A stretch of 8,686 nt of DNA from Eubacterium sp. (GTDB lineage: Bacteria; Bacillota_A; Clostridia; Peptostreptococcales; Anaerovoracaceae): positions 1 to 8,686 of the forward strand of contig JAETSS010000046.1 of the NCBI GenBank assembly GCA_021769545.1. The letters run 5' to 3'. The notes beneath the pieces are model-generated. The model ran no database searches, was not told the DNA's origin, and saw only the letters and a program-made list of their open reading frames with translations. Both the position numbers and the translations under genes were made by a program. Positions 1 to 6,630 of the stretch are shown here, one piece after another (the first letter of the stretch is position 1; each line of letters begins with the position of its first letter).

Positions 1-697
1 TATAGAGAGATTGCTGTATTTAATCCGGATATGTGTCCGGAGGATCAGGCGCTGATATATGGAATCACAGGAGATCAATAAGCTGGATATAGAAACAAGC
101 TTAGATGATGCTCTTATAGATAACCTCTTTGATCCGTCAGCATATCTGTTTGAAGAGCCGGAGAATCTGCTGAAACAGGAATTGCGCGAGCCTGCAGTAT
201 ACAATTCCATAATTAGTGCTATAGCTTCGGGAGCCTCTAAGGCAAATGAAATCGCTACAAAAGTAGGTCTTGAATCCGGTGCCTGTAATAAGTATTTGAA
301 GGTGCTCCTGGATTTGGAAATTGTGAGAAAAGAAACGCCGGTAAATGAAAAGCGTGGCAAAAAAAGCATGTATCTCATAGAAGATAATTTCTTTCGGTTT
401 TGGTACAGATTTGTTTTGAAAAATATATCTGCTGTTAATTCAGGGAAAATACGGCAAATATATGAGAGAGGGATTAAAAAGTATTTTTCTGATTATATGG
501 GTCTTATTTTCGAAAAAATGTGCAAAGAATATATGCTCTTTTATGATACGGAGTCTGAATTTGTATTGAAGGACATCGGACAATGGTGGGGCACGGATAA
601 CCGGAAGCGTAAGGAAATTCAAATCGATATTGTAGGCTCATCCGTAGAGGGAAGGGAATTCAGTAAAGATTGTTGGAAGGGAAAGCATCATGTCTGA
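1..697 (+). pseudogene. Remnant of an AAA+ ATPase with C-terminal DUF234 domain (frameshifted, both ends incomplete)
   Basis: This is the C-terminal half of an archaeal-type AAA+ ATPase of the DUF234 family, whose function is not established. The main readable part starts near position 83 in frame 2. It contains family hallmarks: an LFEEP...LLKQELREPAVYN stretch, a winged-helix-like segment (SKANEIATKVG...CNKYLKVLLDLEIVRKETPV), then YLIEDNFFRFWYRFV and WWGTDNRKRKEIQIDIVG. Frame 1 from position 1 reads AVFNPDMCPEDQALIYGITG, which is the part expected just before it, but that frame stops at 79-81. The join falls near 73-81, where the usual Gly-Ile-Pro-Gln-Tyr-like residues are missing. A deletion of about 14 bases, or another length that shifts frame, would explain this. 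At the 3' end the IDIVG strand is followed by unrelated residues and a stop at 695-697, where the family normally continues with a (G)xCK nuclease-like motif and a further 60 or so residues. The ATG at 59 has no ribosome binding site at a usual distance, so I read this as a dead gene and not a 212-residue protein. The start lies before the window. Confidence 0.75.
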
Positions 698-781
698 TTG
701 ATGAATAGCAGCCAGCATAACGATTTTAAGCCTGAAACTGTGTAATCATATAAGGAATATTTCATGAGCTGCCGAAATCTG

Positions 782-873
782 TCGGGTTAAGTTATAAAAA
801 ATAATCGGGTTAAAATCAAAAAAACAATCGGATTGAAGTTGTAAAATCTCTCGGATTGAGGCATAATATACCG
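782..873 (+). repeat. Four 23-bp tandem direct repeats upstream of the DUF4143 ATPase
   Basis: Four units begin at 782, 805, 828 and 851, an exact 23-bp period. Each starts with TCGGRTTRA (TCGGGTTAA, TCGGGTTAA, TCGGATTGA, TCGGATTGA) followed by an A/T-rich tail. Units 1 and 2 resemble each other most, as do 3 and 4. The core is partly palindromic: in unit 3, with the preceding bases, it reads CAATC-G-GATTG (825-835). The period is not a multiple of three and stops occur, so this is not coding repetition. The array ends at the ribosome binding site of the gene starting at 887. I infer a multi-site protein-binding region, possibly autoregulatory, but the binder is unknown. Confidence 0.85.
839..867 (+). 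promoter_or_regulatory. Possible weak sigma-A promoter inside the repeat array
   Basis: TTGTAA (839-844) and CATAAT (862-867) are separated by 17 bp and match the -35 and -10 consensus at 4 and 5 of 6 positions. They lie in repeat units 3 and 4, so a protein bound to the repeats would compete with RNA polymerase. The predicted transcript would start near 874, almost at the ribosome binding site, which is unusually short. That weakens the call. Confidence 0.35.
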
Positions 874-877
874 AGAG
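848..877 (+). promoter_or_regulatory. 7-bp inverted repeat overlapping the ribosome binding site
   Basis: CTCTCGG (848-854) and CCGAGAG (871-877) are perfect inverted copies with a 16-bp spacer. The right arm overlaps the ribosome binding site GAGAGG (873-878), which lies 8 bases before the ATG at 887. It could be a protein operator or, in a longer transcript, a hairpin that hides the ribosome binding site. The left arm contains the start of the fourth 23-bp repeat. Confidence 0.6.
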
Positions 878-886
878 GTGATCTAA

Positions 887-2164
887 ATGGATAAGAACAA
901 ATATATACATCGTATTCTTGACAATAAAATCGATGAATATCTTCATACCTTTGGTGCTATTTGCATAGAGGGACCTAAATGGTGCGGAAAAACATGGACA
1001 TCGACATATCACAGCAGCAGTAAGATTTTTTTGGGTGATCCGGCTGGGAACTTTCAGAACAGAAAGCTTGCTGAAATGTCTCCGGAGCTTGTGCTTGACG
1101 GTTCTTTTCCGCGTTTGATAGATGAATGGCAGGAGGTTCCTCCTATATGGGATGCTGTCAGATATAAGGTTGATCAGAATCCACAGAAGGGACAGTACAT
1201 TCTGACCGGTTCGGCAACGCCAAATCATAAGGGAATCATGCACAGCGGAGCAGGGAGGATCGCAAAGATACGCATGAGACCCATGTCTCTTTTTGAATCA
1301 GGTGATTCATCCGGTGATGTTTCGCTTGAATCTCTTTGCCATGGGAAGATCAAGCCTGCGATGACAGGTGAGGTTGATCTGAAAAAGCTTATCAATATGA
1401 TCATTCGCGGAGGATGGCCGGGTAGCCTTGGTTTGCCGGTTCAGCAGGCAGCGCTGCTTCCGGTGGAGTACCTTAATGCGGTTATTGATGATGATGTGTA
1501 TCGCATTGACGGTATCAAGCGCAATACAATGAAAATGAAACTGTTATTGCGTTCGCTTGCCAGAAATGAAAGTACTACGGTGACTAATAAAACATTAAAA
1601 AACGATATAAAGGAAGTTGATGATGAAGATATAGATGTGGAAACTGTCAAAGAGTATCTTGATATTTTCGAGCGTCTATTCATTACAGATAATCAGCCGC
1701 CTTTCGCATCTAAAGTTAGATCGTCAGTTCGTGTGAAACAGTCAGTCAAAAGACATTTTGCAGACCCTTCTCTTGCCTGTGCACTTCTTAGGATCACACC
1801 TGAGGGTCTGCTTGGAGATCTTGAGACACTGGGATTTTTCTTTGAAGCCTTATGCGAACGTGATCTTAAAATATATGCAGAAGCCTTTGGAGCGAAACTT
1901 TATCATTATCAGGATTATCGCGGTAAAGAAATCGATGCGGTCATTGAGCTATCTGATGGCAACTGGTGTGCATTTGAGATCAAATTAGGTGCCAATCAGA
2001 TAGACACGGCAGCAGAAGGACTGCTGGAGATAAAACAGGAAATTGAGGCGGATCCAAAGGGAAAACCTCCTGAAATTCTTGGAGTAATATGTGGTATGGC
2101 AAATGCTGCATATCAAAGACCGGACGGGGTTTATGTTGTTCCGATCACGGCATTGAAAAATTAA
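887..2164 (+). CDS. AAA_14 / DUF4143 family ATPase, intact
   Basis: A 425-residue cytoplasmic ATPase of the AAA_14-DUF4143 family, widespread in anaerobes and often present in many copies. Its role is not established; links to defence or toxin-antitoxin behaviour have been suggested for relatives but cannot be shown here. Seen in the sequence: Walker A GPKWCGKT (29-36), Walker B-like PRLIDEWQ (75-82), sensor-like ILTGSAT (105-111), GAGRI (121-125) and the family signature RPMSLFESG (131-139). The middle holds a DUF4143 helical/winged-helix region (about 185-310) ending in DPSLACALL. The C-terminal part carries a PD-(D/E)xK-like set: E320 in FFFEAL, E348-I-D350 and E364-I-K366. No signal peptide or membrane segment is seen. 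The ATG at 887 is supported by GAGAGG 8 bases upstream. The length is normal for the family. The gene stands alone on its strand, between repeats and terminators, and follows the decayed ATPase remnant. Its base composition is closer to that remnant than to the metabolic genes. Confidence 0.9.
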   Translation: MDKNKYIHRILDNKIDEYLHTFGAICIEGPKWCGKTWTSTYHSSSKIFLGDPAGNFQNRKLAEMSPELVLDGSFPRLIDEWQEVPPIWDAVRYKVDQNPQKGQYILTGSATPNHKGIMHSGAGRIAKIRMRPMSLFESGDSSGDVSLESLCHGKIKPAMTGEVDLKKLINMIIRGGWPGSLGLPVQQAALLPVEYLNAVIDDDVYRIDGIKRNTMKMKLLLRSLARNESTTVTNKTLKNDIKEVDDEDIDVETVKEYLDIFERLFITDNQPPFASKVRSSVRVKQSVKRHFADPSLACALLRITPEGLLGDLETLGFFFEALCERDLKIYAEAFGAKLYHYQDYRGKEIDAVIELSDGNWCAFEIKLGANQIDTAAEGLLEIKQEIEADPKGKPPEILGVICGMANAAYQRPDGVYVVPITALKN

Positions 2165-2203
2165 ATGCCATTACAAAGTAATATTTAAAAATCAATATAA
2201 AAT

Positions 2204-2248
2204 AAAAGCTGCCGAAAGACTTTTTTCCCCGTCAATTCGACAGCTTTT
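2204..2248 (-). terminator. Bidirectional Rho-independent terminator, best fit for the hydrogenase operon
   Basis: AAAAGCTGCCGAA (2204-2216) pairs with TTCGACAGCTTTT (2236-2248), and an inner GAC/GTC (2218-2220 with 2231-2233) extends the hairpin. On the minus strand the 13-bp stem is complete with one G-U pair and runs into a U-rich tail (CTTTTATTTTA). On the plus strand the same position is a C-A mismatch, though five T's still follow. It therefore fits the end of hydA best and may also stop readthrough from the ATPase gene. Confidence 0.8.
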
Positions 2249-2260
2249 TCAGGTTACATA

Positions 2261-2292
2261 TGTCCGGCCTTATTCCGGCAGGACATTTTTTT
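2261..2292 (+). terminator. Second hairpin with T7 tract, plus-strand terminator
   Basis: TGTCC (2261-2265) pairs with GGACA (2281-2285) and GCC (2267-2269) with GGC (2277-2279), around one G/A mismatch. Seven T's follow on the plus strand (2286-2292). No T tract follows on the minus strand, so this hairpin should act on plus-strand transcription from the DUF4143 ATPase gene. It sits directly against the hydA stop codon and would protect that operon from antisense transcription. Confidence 0.65.
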
Positions 2293-3999
2293 CTATTTAT
2301 AATGCAGCAGCCTATGCGCATTCCCGTCTGCGAGAAGATCTCTGTAGAGGGCTTCCGTAACAGGGTTTGCCTTGGAGGTACGAACGTTGGACATTCTGTC
2401 GGCCTCGTACATCCCTGCCGATCTTTCCTCTCTGGCTCTGTCGGCGACAAACGGCTGGCCTGCGCCTGCGATACATCCGCCTACACATGCCATTACCTCC
2501 ACGAAGTCATAGTATGCTTCGCCCGACTTCATAGCCTGTATAAGATCCTCCGCGTTTTTGAGACCGTTGACGATAGCGATGGAAAGCTCGCGGTCTTCTC
2601 CGTAAGGGAGCTTGACTTCCTTGACGCCTTCGAGACCTCGTACGCCTGTAAAGGATATCTCGTCGATCTGAGATCTGTCGGGATCGACTACGTTTCGTAT
2701 AACGGCTTCCGTAACACCGCCTGTAACGCCGAAGATAACTCCTGCGCCGCTGGCGATACCGAACGGCATATCCACAGCCTCAGGCTGGATCTCATCGAAG
2801 TTGATGCCGGCTTCTATTATCATCGTCGCCAGCTCCTGAGTGGTGATGGACAGATCTACCTGAGCTTCACCGTCGATCTTGTATTCATCTCTGAGGACTT
2901 CGTATTTCTTGGCGGTACAAGGCATGATGGCTATATTCTTGACTGTCTTTGGCTTTTTCTGTCCTTCTGTTTCTCTCTTGGCCTGAGCCTTGAGGACTGC
3001 TCCGAACATTTCCATAGGGGATTTACAGCTGGAAACGTTCTCCATCAGCTCCGGATGCTTTGTCTCCGCATATTTGAACCACGCAGGGCAGCATGATGTA
3101 AAGAGCGGAAGCTTTCCGCCGTTTTCCAGCCTTTCCACGAATTCGCCGGCTTCTTCGATAACGGTAAGGTCGGCGCCTGTGGCGGTATCGTACACCTCGT
3201 CAAAGCCCAGCTTTCTCAAAGCTGCTATTATCTTACCCATAACGTTGGTGCCCTTAGGGAAGTTGAATTCGTCTCCCAGAGCGACTCTCACTGCCGGAGC
3301 CACCTGCGCCTGAACGTAGATGCTGTCGTCATTGATCATTTCCCATACTTCCTGAACATTGCTGTTGATGGTGATGGCTGCAGTAGGACATACGGCTGCA
3401 CACTGACCGCAGTTGACGCAGTCTGATTCGGCAAGAGGCATATCGAATGCAGGCATTACTTCCATTCGGGAGCCTCTGTTTACGAAGTTGATGGCTCCTA
3501 CATTCTGGATCTCTTCGCATATACGGATGCAGTCGCCGCATAATATGCATTTATCGGGATGCCTGATGATGGCAGGGGATGACGTATCCTTCGTGCCGTC
3601 AAGGCTGTATGTTTCGAAACGGACCGTATCTACGCCGAAACGCTGTGCCAGAGCCAGCAGCTCGCAGCTTCGTCTCTTTTCACATGTTACACAGTCTCTG
3701 TTGTGGTCGGCCAGCATCAGCTCCAGGATCATCTTCCTGTATTCTCTGAGTCTAGGCGTATTTGTCTTTATGTCCATACCTGCCTTTGGCGGTGTGGAGC
3801 ATGATGCCATGATGCTGCCTTTTTTATCTTCAACTACGCACATTCTGCATGCACCGAATGTGGAAAGCTTGGAATAGTAGCAAAGTGTAGGAACGTCGAA
3901 GCCGGCCTTACGAATAACATCCAGCAGGTTCTTTTCTCCTACGATAGGTACAGGCCTTCCGTTTACGGTCATGATTCGTTTATTGTTAATCGTATTCAT
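2293..3999 (-). CDS. hydA: [FeFe]-hydrogenase catalytic subunit HydA (trimeric NADH-linked type)
   Basis: Catalyses reversible 2H+ + 2e- to H2 at the H-cluster, as the catalytic subunit of a cytoplasmic HydABC complex. In order, the 568 residues show: an N-terminal [2Fe-2S] ferredoxin domain (C40, C51, C54, C67); a His-Cys [4Fe-4S] motif (H99, C103, C106, C112); two [4Fe-4S] ferredoxin motifs (C151/154/157/161 and C194/197/200/204); and the H-cluster domain with TSCCPAW (302-307 region), MPCTAKKYE (from 359) and EVMACVGGC (from 501). The H-cluster ligands should be C304, C361, C505 and C509. C303 matches the proton-transfer cysteine C299 of Clostridium pasteurianum CpI. The length is like CpI (574) and lacks the extra C-terminal [2Fe-2S] domain of Thermotoga HydA. 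The start is set by AAGGAGG (4012-4006), 6 bases before the ATG; one base separates it from the hydB stop. Active-site flanks differ from CpI: PFGIASGAG where CpI has GEYSGAG, GGVTEA for GGVMEA, and GAGQP for GGGQP. The maturases HydE, HydF and HydG are not in the window. Confidence 0.96.
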   Translation of the reverse strand: MNTINNKRIMTVNGRPVPIVGEKNLLDVIRKAGFDVPTLCYYSKLSTFGACRMCVVEDKKGSIMASCSTPPKAGMDIKTNTPRLREYRKMILELMLADHNRDCVTCEKRRSCELLALAQRFGVDTVRFETYSLDGTKDTSSPAIIRHPDKCILCGDCIRICEEIQNVGAINFVNRGSRMEVMPAFDMPLAESDCVNCGQCAAVCPTAAITINSNVQEVWEMINDDSIYVQAQVAPAVRVALGDEFNFPKGTNVMGKIIAALRKLGFDEVYDTATGADLTVIEEAGEFVERLENGGKLPLFTSCCPAWFKYAETKHPELMENVSSCKSPMEMFGAVLKAQAKRETEGQKKPKTVKNIAIMPCTAKKYEVLRDEYKIDGEAQVDLSITTQELATMIIEAGINFDEIQPEAVDMPFGIASGAGVIFGVTGGVTEAVIRNVVDPDRSQIDEISFTGVRGLEGVKEVKLPYGEDRELSIAIVNGLKNAEDLIQAMKSGEAYYDFVEVMACVGGCIAGAGQPFVADRAREERSAGMYEADRMSNVRTSKANPVTEALYRDLLADGNAHRLLHYK

Positions 4000-4000
4000 T

Positions 4001-5878
4001 TTAGCCCTCCTTAATAGCGTTGAACTTACATTTTTCCATACATGCTCCGCACTTTATGCATGTAGCCGGGTCGATCTCGAACGGTTCCTTGATCTTGCCT
4101 GAGATGGCGTTTACAGGACAGACCTTGGAGCATAATGAACAGCCCTTGCAGAGATCCTTGTCGATATAGATGGTCTTGAGGGCCTGACAGTTCTTGGTCC
4201 TGCACTTCTTGTCCACGATGTGTTCGATGTATTCGTCCCTGAAATATTTGAGGGTGGATACTACAGGATTTGCGGCAGTCTTTCCCAGTCCGCAGAGGGC
4301 AGTAGCCGTTACCGTATCAGCAAGCTGTTCCAGGATATCCAGATCGGAAAGCTCGCCCTTTCCTGCAACGATCTTTTCCAGGATGTCCAGCATTCTTCTG
4401 GTTCCTTCACGGCAAGGTACGCACTTACCGCATGATTCGTTCTGGGTGAAGTTCATGAAAAAGCGTGCAACTTCTACCATGCATGTGTCTTCGTCCATAA
4501 CTACGAGACCGCCGGAGCCGATCATGGCGCCTACCTTTTTCAGGCTGTCGAAGTCGAGAGGACGATCGAGATGCTCCTCCGTGAGACATGCTCCGGAAGG
4601 TCCGCCGATCTGCACTGCCTTGAACTTCTTGCCGCCTCTGATGCCGCCGCCGATATCATATATTACCTGTCTCAGTGTGGTTCCCATAGGGACCTCGATA
4701 AGACCTGTGTTGACGATGTTTCCTGTGAGAGCGAAAGCCTTTGTTCCCGGACTCTTTTCAGGGCCGATGGATCTGTACCATTCCGCGCCCTTTTCGATGA
4801 TGATAGGCACGTTGGCAAATGTTTCAACGTTGTTGAGAAGCGTAGGCTTGCCGTAAAGTCCGTGCTCTACCGTTCTAGGCGGCTTTACACGAGGCATACC
4901 TCTGTTTCCCTCTATGGAAGTCGTAAGAGCGCTTCCTTCTCCGCATACGAATGCACCTGCACCCTTTACGATATGAAGGTCGAAATCGAATCCCGAACCC
5001 AGGATGTTTTCTCCTAGGATGCCGATCTCCCTTGCTTGTTTTATGGCGTTGTCCAGTCTTTCAACAGCCAGAGGATACTCTGCTCTTACATATATATATC
5101 CTTCGGTAGCGCCGGAAGCGTAGCCTGCGATCATCATACCTTCCAGCATTTTATGAGGGTCGCCCTCCATGATGCTTCTGTCCATGAATGCACCAGGGTC
5201 GCCTTCGTCGCCGTTGCATACGACATATTTGACCGGGGATTTCTGAGCCTTTACCTGACTCCATTTTCTGCCTGCAGGGAATCCGGCGCCGCCTCTTCCT
5301 CTCAGGTTGGAATCCGTAATGGTTTTGATTATTTCCTCCTGGGTCATGTCGAAGAGACATTTTTCAAATGAAGTGTAGCCGCCGTATGCTATGTATTCCT
5401 TGATGGATTGGGCGTCGATCTGTCCGCAGTCCTCCAGAACTATTCTCGTCTGATGCTTGTAGAACGGGATCTCTTCCTGTTCCGGATACTGTATGCCGTC
5501 CCTGTGATATATGAGTCTGTCCACTACCTCGTCTCCGACGATGGACTTTTCTACGATCTCTTTGCAGTCCTCCGGTTTTACCTTGAGGTAAAACAGCTTT
5601 GACGGCTCGATCCTCAGTACCGGTCCCATTTCACAGAATCCGTGGCATCCGCTCTTCTTGAGACCGATGCTGCTTTCACATGCGTCGTCATCCAATGATA
5701 CCTCGCAGTTGAGGCCGCTTTCTTCGATGAGCCTCTGGATCTCGTGATATATTTCGACCGATCCGCCGGCAACGCAGCCTGTTCCTCCGCATACATACAC
5801 CTTTTTCTTTTGCGTATCGATGTGAGCGAGGAATTCCTTCCTGTACTGATCCAAATGTTTTCTATCTGTTATCTTCAT
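4001..5878 (-). CDS. hydB: NADH-binding flavoprotein subunit HydB of the [FeFe] hydrogenase (NuoF-like)
   Basis: Carries the FMN and NAD(H) site of the HydABC complex and passes electrons to HydA through Fe-S clusters. From the ATG at 5878 it has 625 residues. An N-terminal thioredoxin-like [2Fe-2S] domain has C30, C35, C78 and C82. The NuoF-like FMN/NADH domain includes GRGGAGFPAGRKW (194-206), CNGDEGDPGAFMDR (221-234) and KGAGAFVCGEGSAL (305-318). A [4Fe-4S] motif SCGKCVPC (482-489) pairs with C529. A CRTKNC pair (559-564) lies where HydB proteins have a possible zinc site. Two C-terminal [4Fe-4S] ferredoxin motifs are C577/580/583/587 and C607/610/613/617. A GTG at 5890 would extend it by four residues, but that codon lies inside the AGGAGGTGG ribosome binding site, so the ATG is preferred. 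The NAD-domain loop reads GEGSAL where NuoF proteins usually have GEETAL; I take this as a lineage variant. Whether the complex bifurcates electrons to ferredoxin or uses only NADH cannot be settled from sequence. Confidence 0.95.
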   Translation of the reverse strand: MKITDRKHLDQYRKEFLAHIDTQKKKVYVCGGTGCVAGGSVEIYHEIQRLIEESGLNCEVSLDDDACESSIGLKKSGCHGFCEMGPVLRIEPSKLFYLKVKPEDCKEIVEKSIVGDEVVDRLIYHRDGIQYPEQEEIPFYKHQTRIVLEDCGQIDAQSIKEYIAYGGYTSFEKCLFDMTQEEIIKTITDSNLRGRGGAGFPAGRKWSQVKAQKSPVKYVVCNGDEGDPGAFMDRSIMEGDPHKMLEGMMIAGYASGATEGYIYVRAEYPLAVERLDNAIKQAREIGILGENILGSGFDFDLHIVKGAGAFVCGEGSALTTSIEGNRGMPRVKPPRTVEHGLYGKPTLLNNVETFANVPIIIEKGAEWYRSIGPEKSPGTKAFALTGNIVNTGLIEVPMGTTLRQVIYDIGGGIRGGKKFKAVQIGGPSGACLTEEHLDRPLDFDSLKKVGAMIGSGGLVVMDEDTCMVEVARFFMNFTQNESCGKCVPCREGTRRMLDILEKIVAGKGELSDLDILEQLADTVTATALCGLGKTAANPVVSTLKYFRDEYIEHIVDKKCRTKNCQALKTIYIDKDLCKGCSLCSKVCPVNAISGKIKEPFEIDPATCIKCGACMEKCKFNAIKEG

Positions 5879-5886
5879 GCTGATCT

Positions 5887-5896
5887 CCACCTCCTA
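5887..5896 (-). promoter_or_regulatory. hydB ribosome binding site overlapping the hydC stop codon
   Basis: On the minus strand AGGAGG (5895-5890) begins inside the hydC stop TAG (5896-5894). It lies 11 bases before the preferred hydB ATG (5878). The overlap suggests translational coupling between the two subunits. It also argues against the GTG at 5890, which would use its own ribosome binding site as coding sequence. Confidence 0.7.
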
Positions 5897-6358
5897 TTCA
5901 AGTTCGTCCACCAGTGCCGTAGCCGATTCAGGCGTCATTGCAGGATATACCTTGTCGTTTACGGTCATTACCGGAGCCAGTCCGCATGCCCCCAGACATG
6001 AAACCGTTTCAACGGTGAATTTATTGTCGTCTGTGGTCTTTTTGCTGTCGGAAAGTCCCAGTTTGTCTCTTAGTGCGTTTAAAATAGGTATGGATTTTCT
6101 CACGTGACATGCTGTTCCGTCACATATCTTTATAACGTATTTGCCCTTAGGCTCGAGAGAAAAGTTTTCATAGAAAGTCGCAACGCTATAGATCTTGGCA
6201 ATACTTACATTGATGCTGTCTGCAAGATAAAACAGCGCTTCCTTCGGAAGATATCTGTACTCTTCCTGGATGTCCTGTAAAATAGCGACGATAGGCTTTT
6301 TGTCGCTGTGACGAGCTACGATTTCGTCGATGGTTCTGCTCATTTTTTCGTGCTCCAT
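5894..6358 (-). CDS. hydC: [2Fe-2S] thioredoxin-like subunit HydC of the [FeFe] hydrogenase (NuoE-like)
   Basis: The small NuoE-like electron-transfer subunit of HydABC. It docks on HydB and contributes one [2Fe-2S] cluster. With the start at 6358 it has 154 residues, a normal length. The N-terminal helical part (about 1-70) includes YLPKEALFYLADS and IYSVATFYENF, typical of the NuoE/HydC family. The thioredoxin-like part has the cluster ligands C79 and C84 (CDGTAC, followed by HVRKS), C121 and C125 (CLGAC). An upstream in-frame ATG at 6424 would add 22 residues, but it lies only about 12 bases after the predicted transcription start and lacks a ribosome binding site. AAAGG stands upstream of the ATG at 6358. 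A nearby ATG at 6343 (MSRTIDE) is also possible. It is the first gene of the operon hydC-hydB-hydA. Confidence 0.93.
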   Translation of the reverse strand: MEHEKMSRTIDEIVARHSDKKPIVAILQDIQEEYRYLPKEALFYLADSINVSIAKIYSVATFYENFSLEPKGKYVIKICDGTACHVRKSIPILNALRDKLGLSDSKKTTDDNKFTVETVSCLGACGLAPVMTVNDKVYPAMTPESATALVDELE

Positions 6359-6442
6359 ATTCAATTGACCTTTCTTAATTACTTTTGTGATAACGACTGC
6401 TGAATTTTTTTTAGAAAATAACATTAATGCCTTACAAAAAAT

Positions 6443-6471
6443 ATTTTAGCGTATAGTTTAAAACTTGTCTA
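6443..6471 (-). promoter_or_regulatory. Sigma-A promoter of the hydCBA operon
   Basis: On the minus strand TAGACA (6471-6466) and TAAAAT (6448-6443) are separated by 17 bp, each 5 of 6 to consensus. Transcription should start near 6436, giving a leader of about 78 bases before the hydC ATG at 6358. No other operon gene lies between this promoter and the birA terminator. Confidence 0.7.
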
Positions 6472-6481
6472 GGGTTTTGGC

Positions 6482-6591
6482 GCAAAAATTGAATTTTCTT
6501 GCTTAAAAAAATGAGCAAAAAGTACTATTTTGCTATTTTTTCGGTGTTTTTTGCAAAAACCATGGAAAAGAGCGGTAAGCAAGAATTTTGC
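6482..6591. promoter_or_regulatory. Cluster of GCAAAA / TTTTGC motifs upstream of the hyd promoter
   Basis: GCAAAA or its complement occurs at 6482, 6515, 6528, 6549, 6553 and 6586. Two pairs form dyads: AGCAAAA (6514-6520) with TTTTGCT (6528-6534), and the 12-bp palindrome TTTTTGCAAAAA (6548-6559). A further 10-bp inverted pair, TTCTTGCTTA (6496-6505) and TAAGCAAGAA (6576-6585), encloses both. The cluster lies just upstream of the -35 of the hydrogenase promoter, where an activator or repressor could bind. I do not see a Rex-like TTGTTAA/TTAACAA site. AT-rich sequence alone gives some of these by chance. Confidence 0.4.
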
Positions 6592-6596
6592 CAACT

Positions 6597-6624
6597 AAAA
6601 AACCCGTTATAGGATTAACGGGTT
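6597..6624 (-). terminator. Rho-independent terminator of birA
   Basis: On the minus strand AACCCGTTA (6624-6616) pairs perfectly with TAACGGGTT (6609-6601) around a 6-base loop. A U tract follows (the A run at 6597-6600 on the plus strand, extended by the stem end). It begins 6 bases after the birA stop codon and isolates birA from the hydrogenase operon downstream. Confidence 0.9.
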
Positions 6625-6630
6625 CTGATA

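Noticed and set aside
59..697. A separate functional 212-residue protein starting at the ATG at 59
   Set aside because: The sequence before it in another frame continues the same ATPase family. The GGAGG at 39-43 is 15 bases away and codes for part of that upstream protein, and the C-terminal motif is missing.
782..873. CRISPR array
   Set aside because: The 23-bp units are adjacent degenerate tandem repeats with no unique spacers between them, and no cas genes are present.
2260..3096. A long open frame on the plus strand opposite the 3' half of hydA
   Set aside because: It lies wholly antisense to well-supported HydA sequence, shows no recognisable domain or ribosome binding site, and begins inside a terminator hairpin. 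It is explained by codon bias of the real gene.
6359..6424. A 22-residue N-terminal extension of HydC
   Set aside because: The upstream ATG has no ribosome binding site, lies only about 12 bases from the predicted transcription start, and the extra residues do not resemble the family N-terminus.
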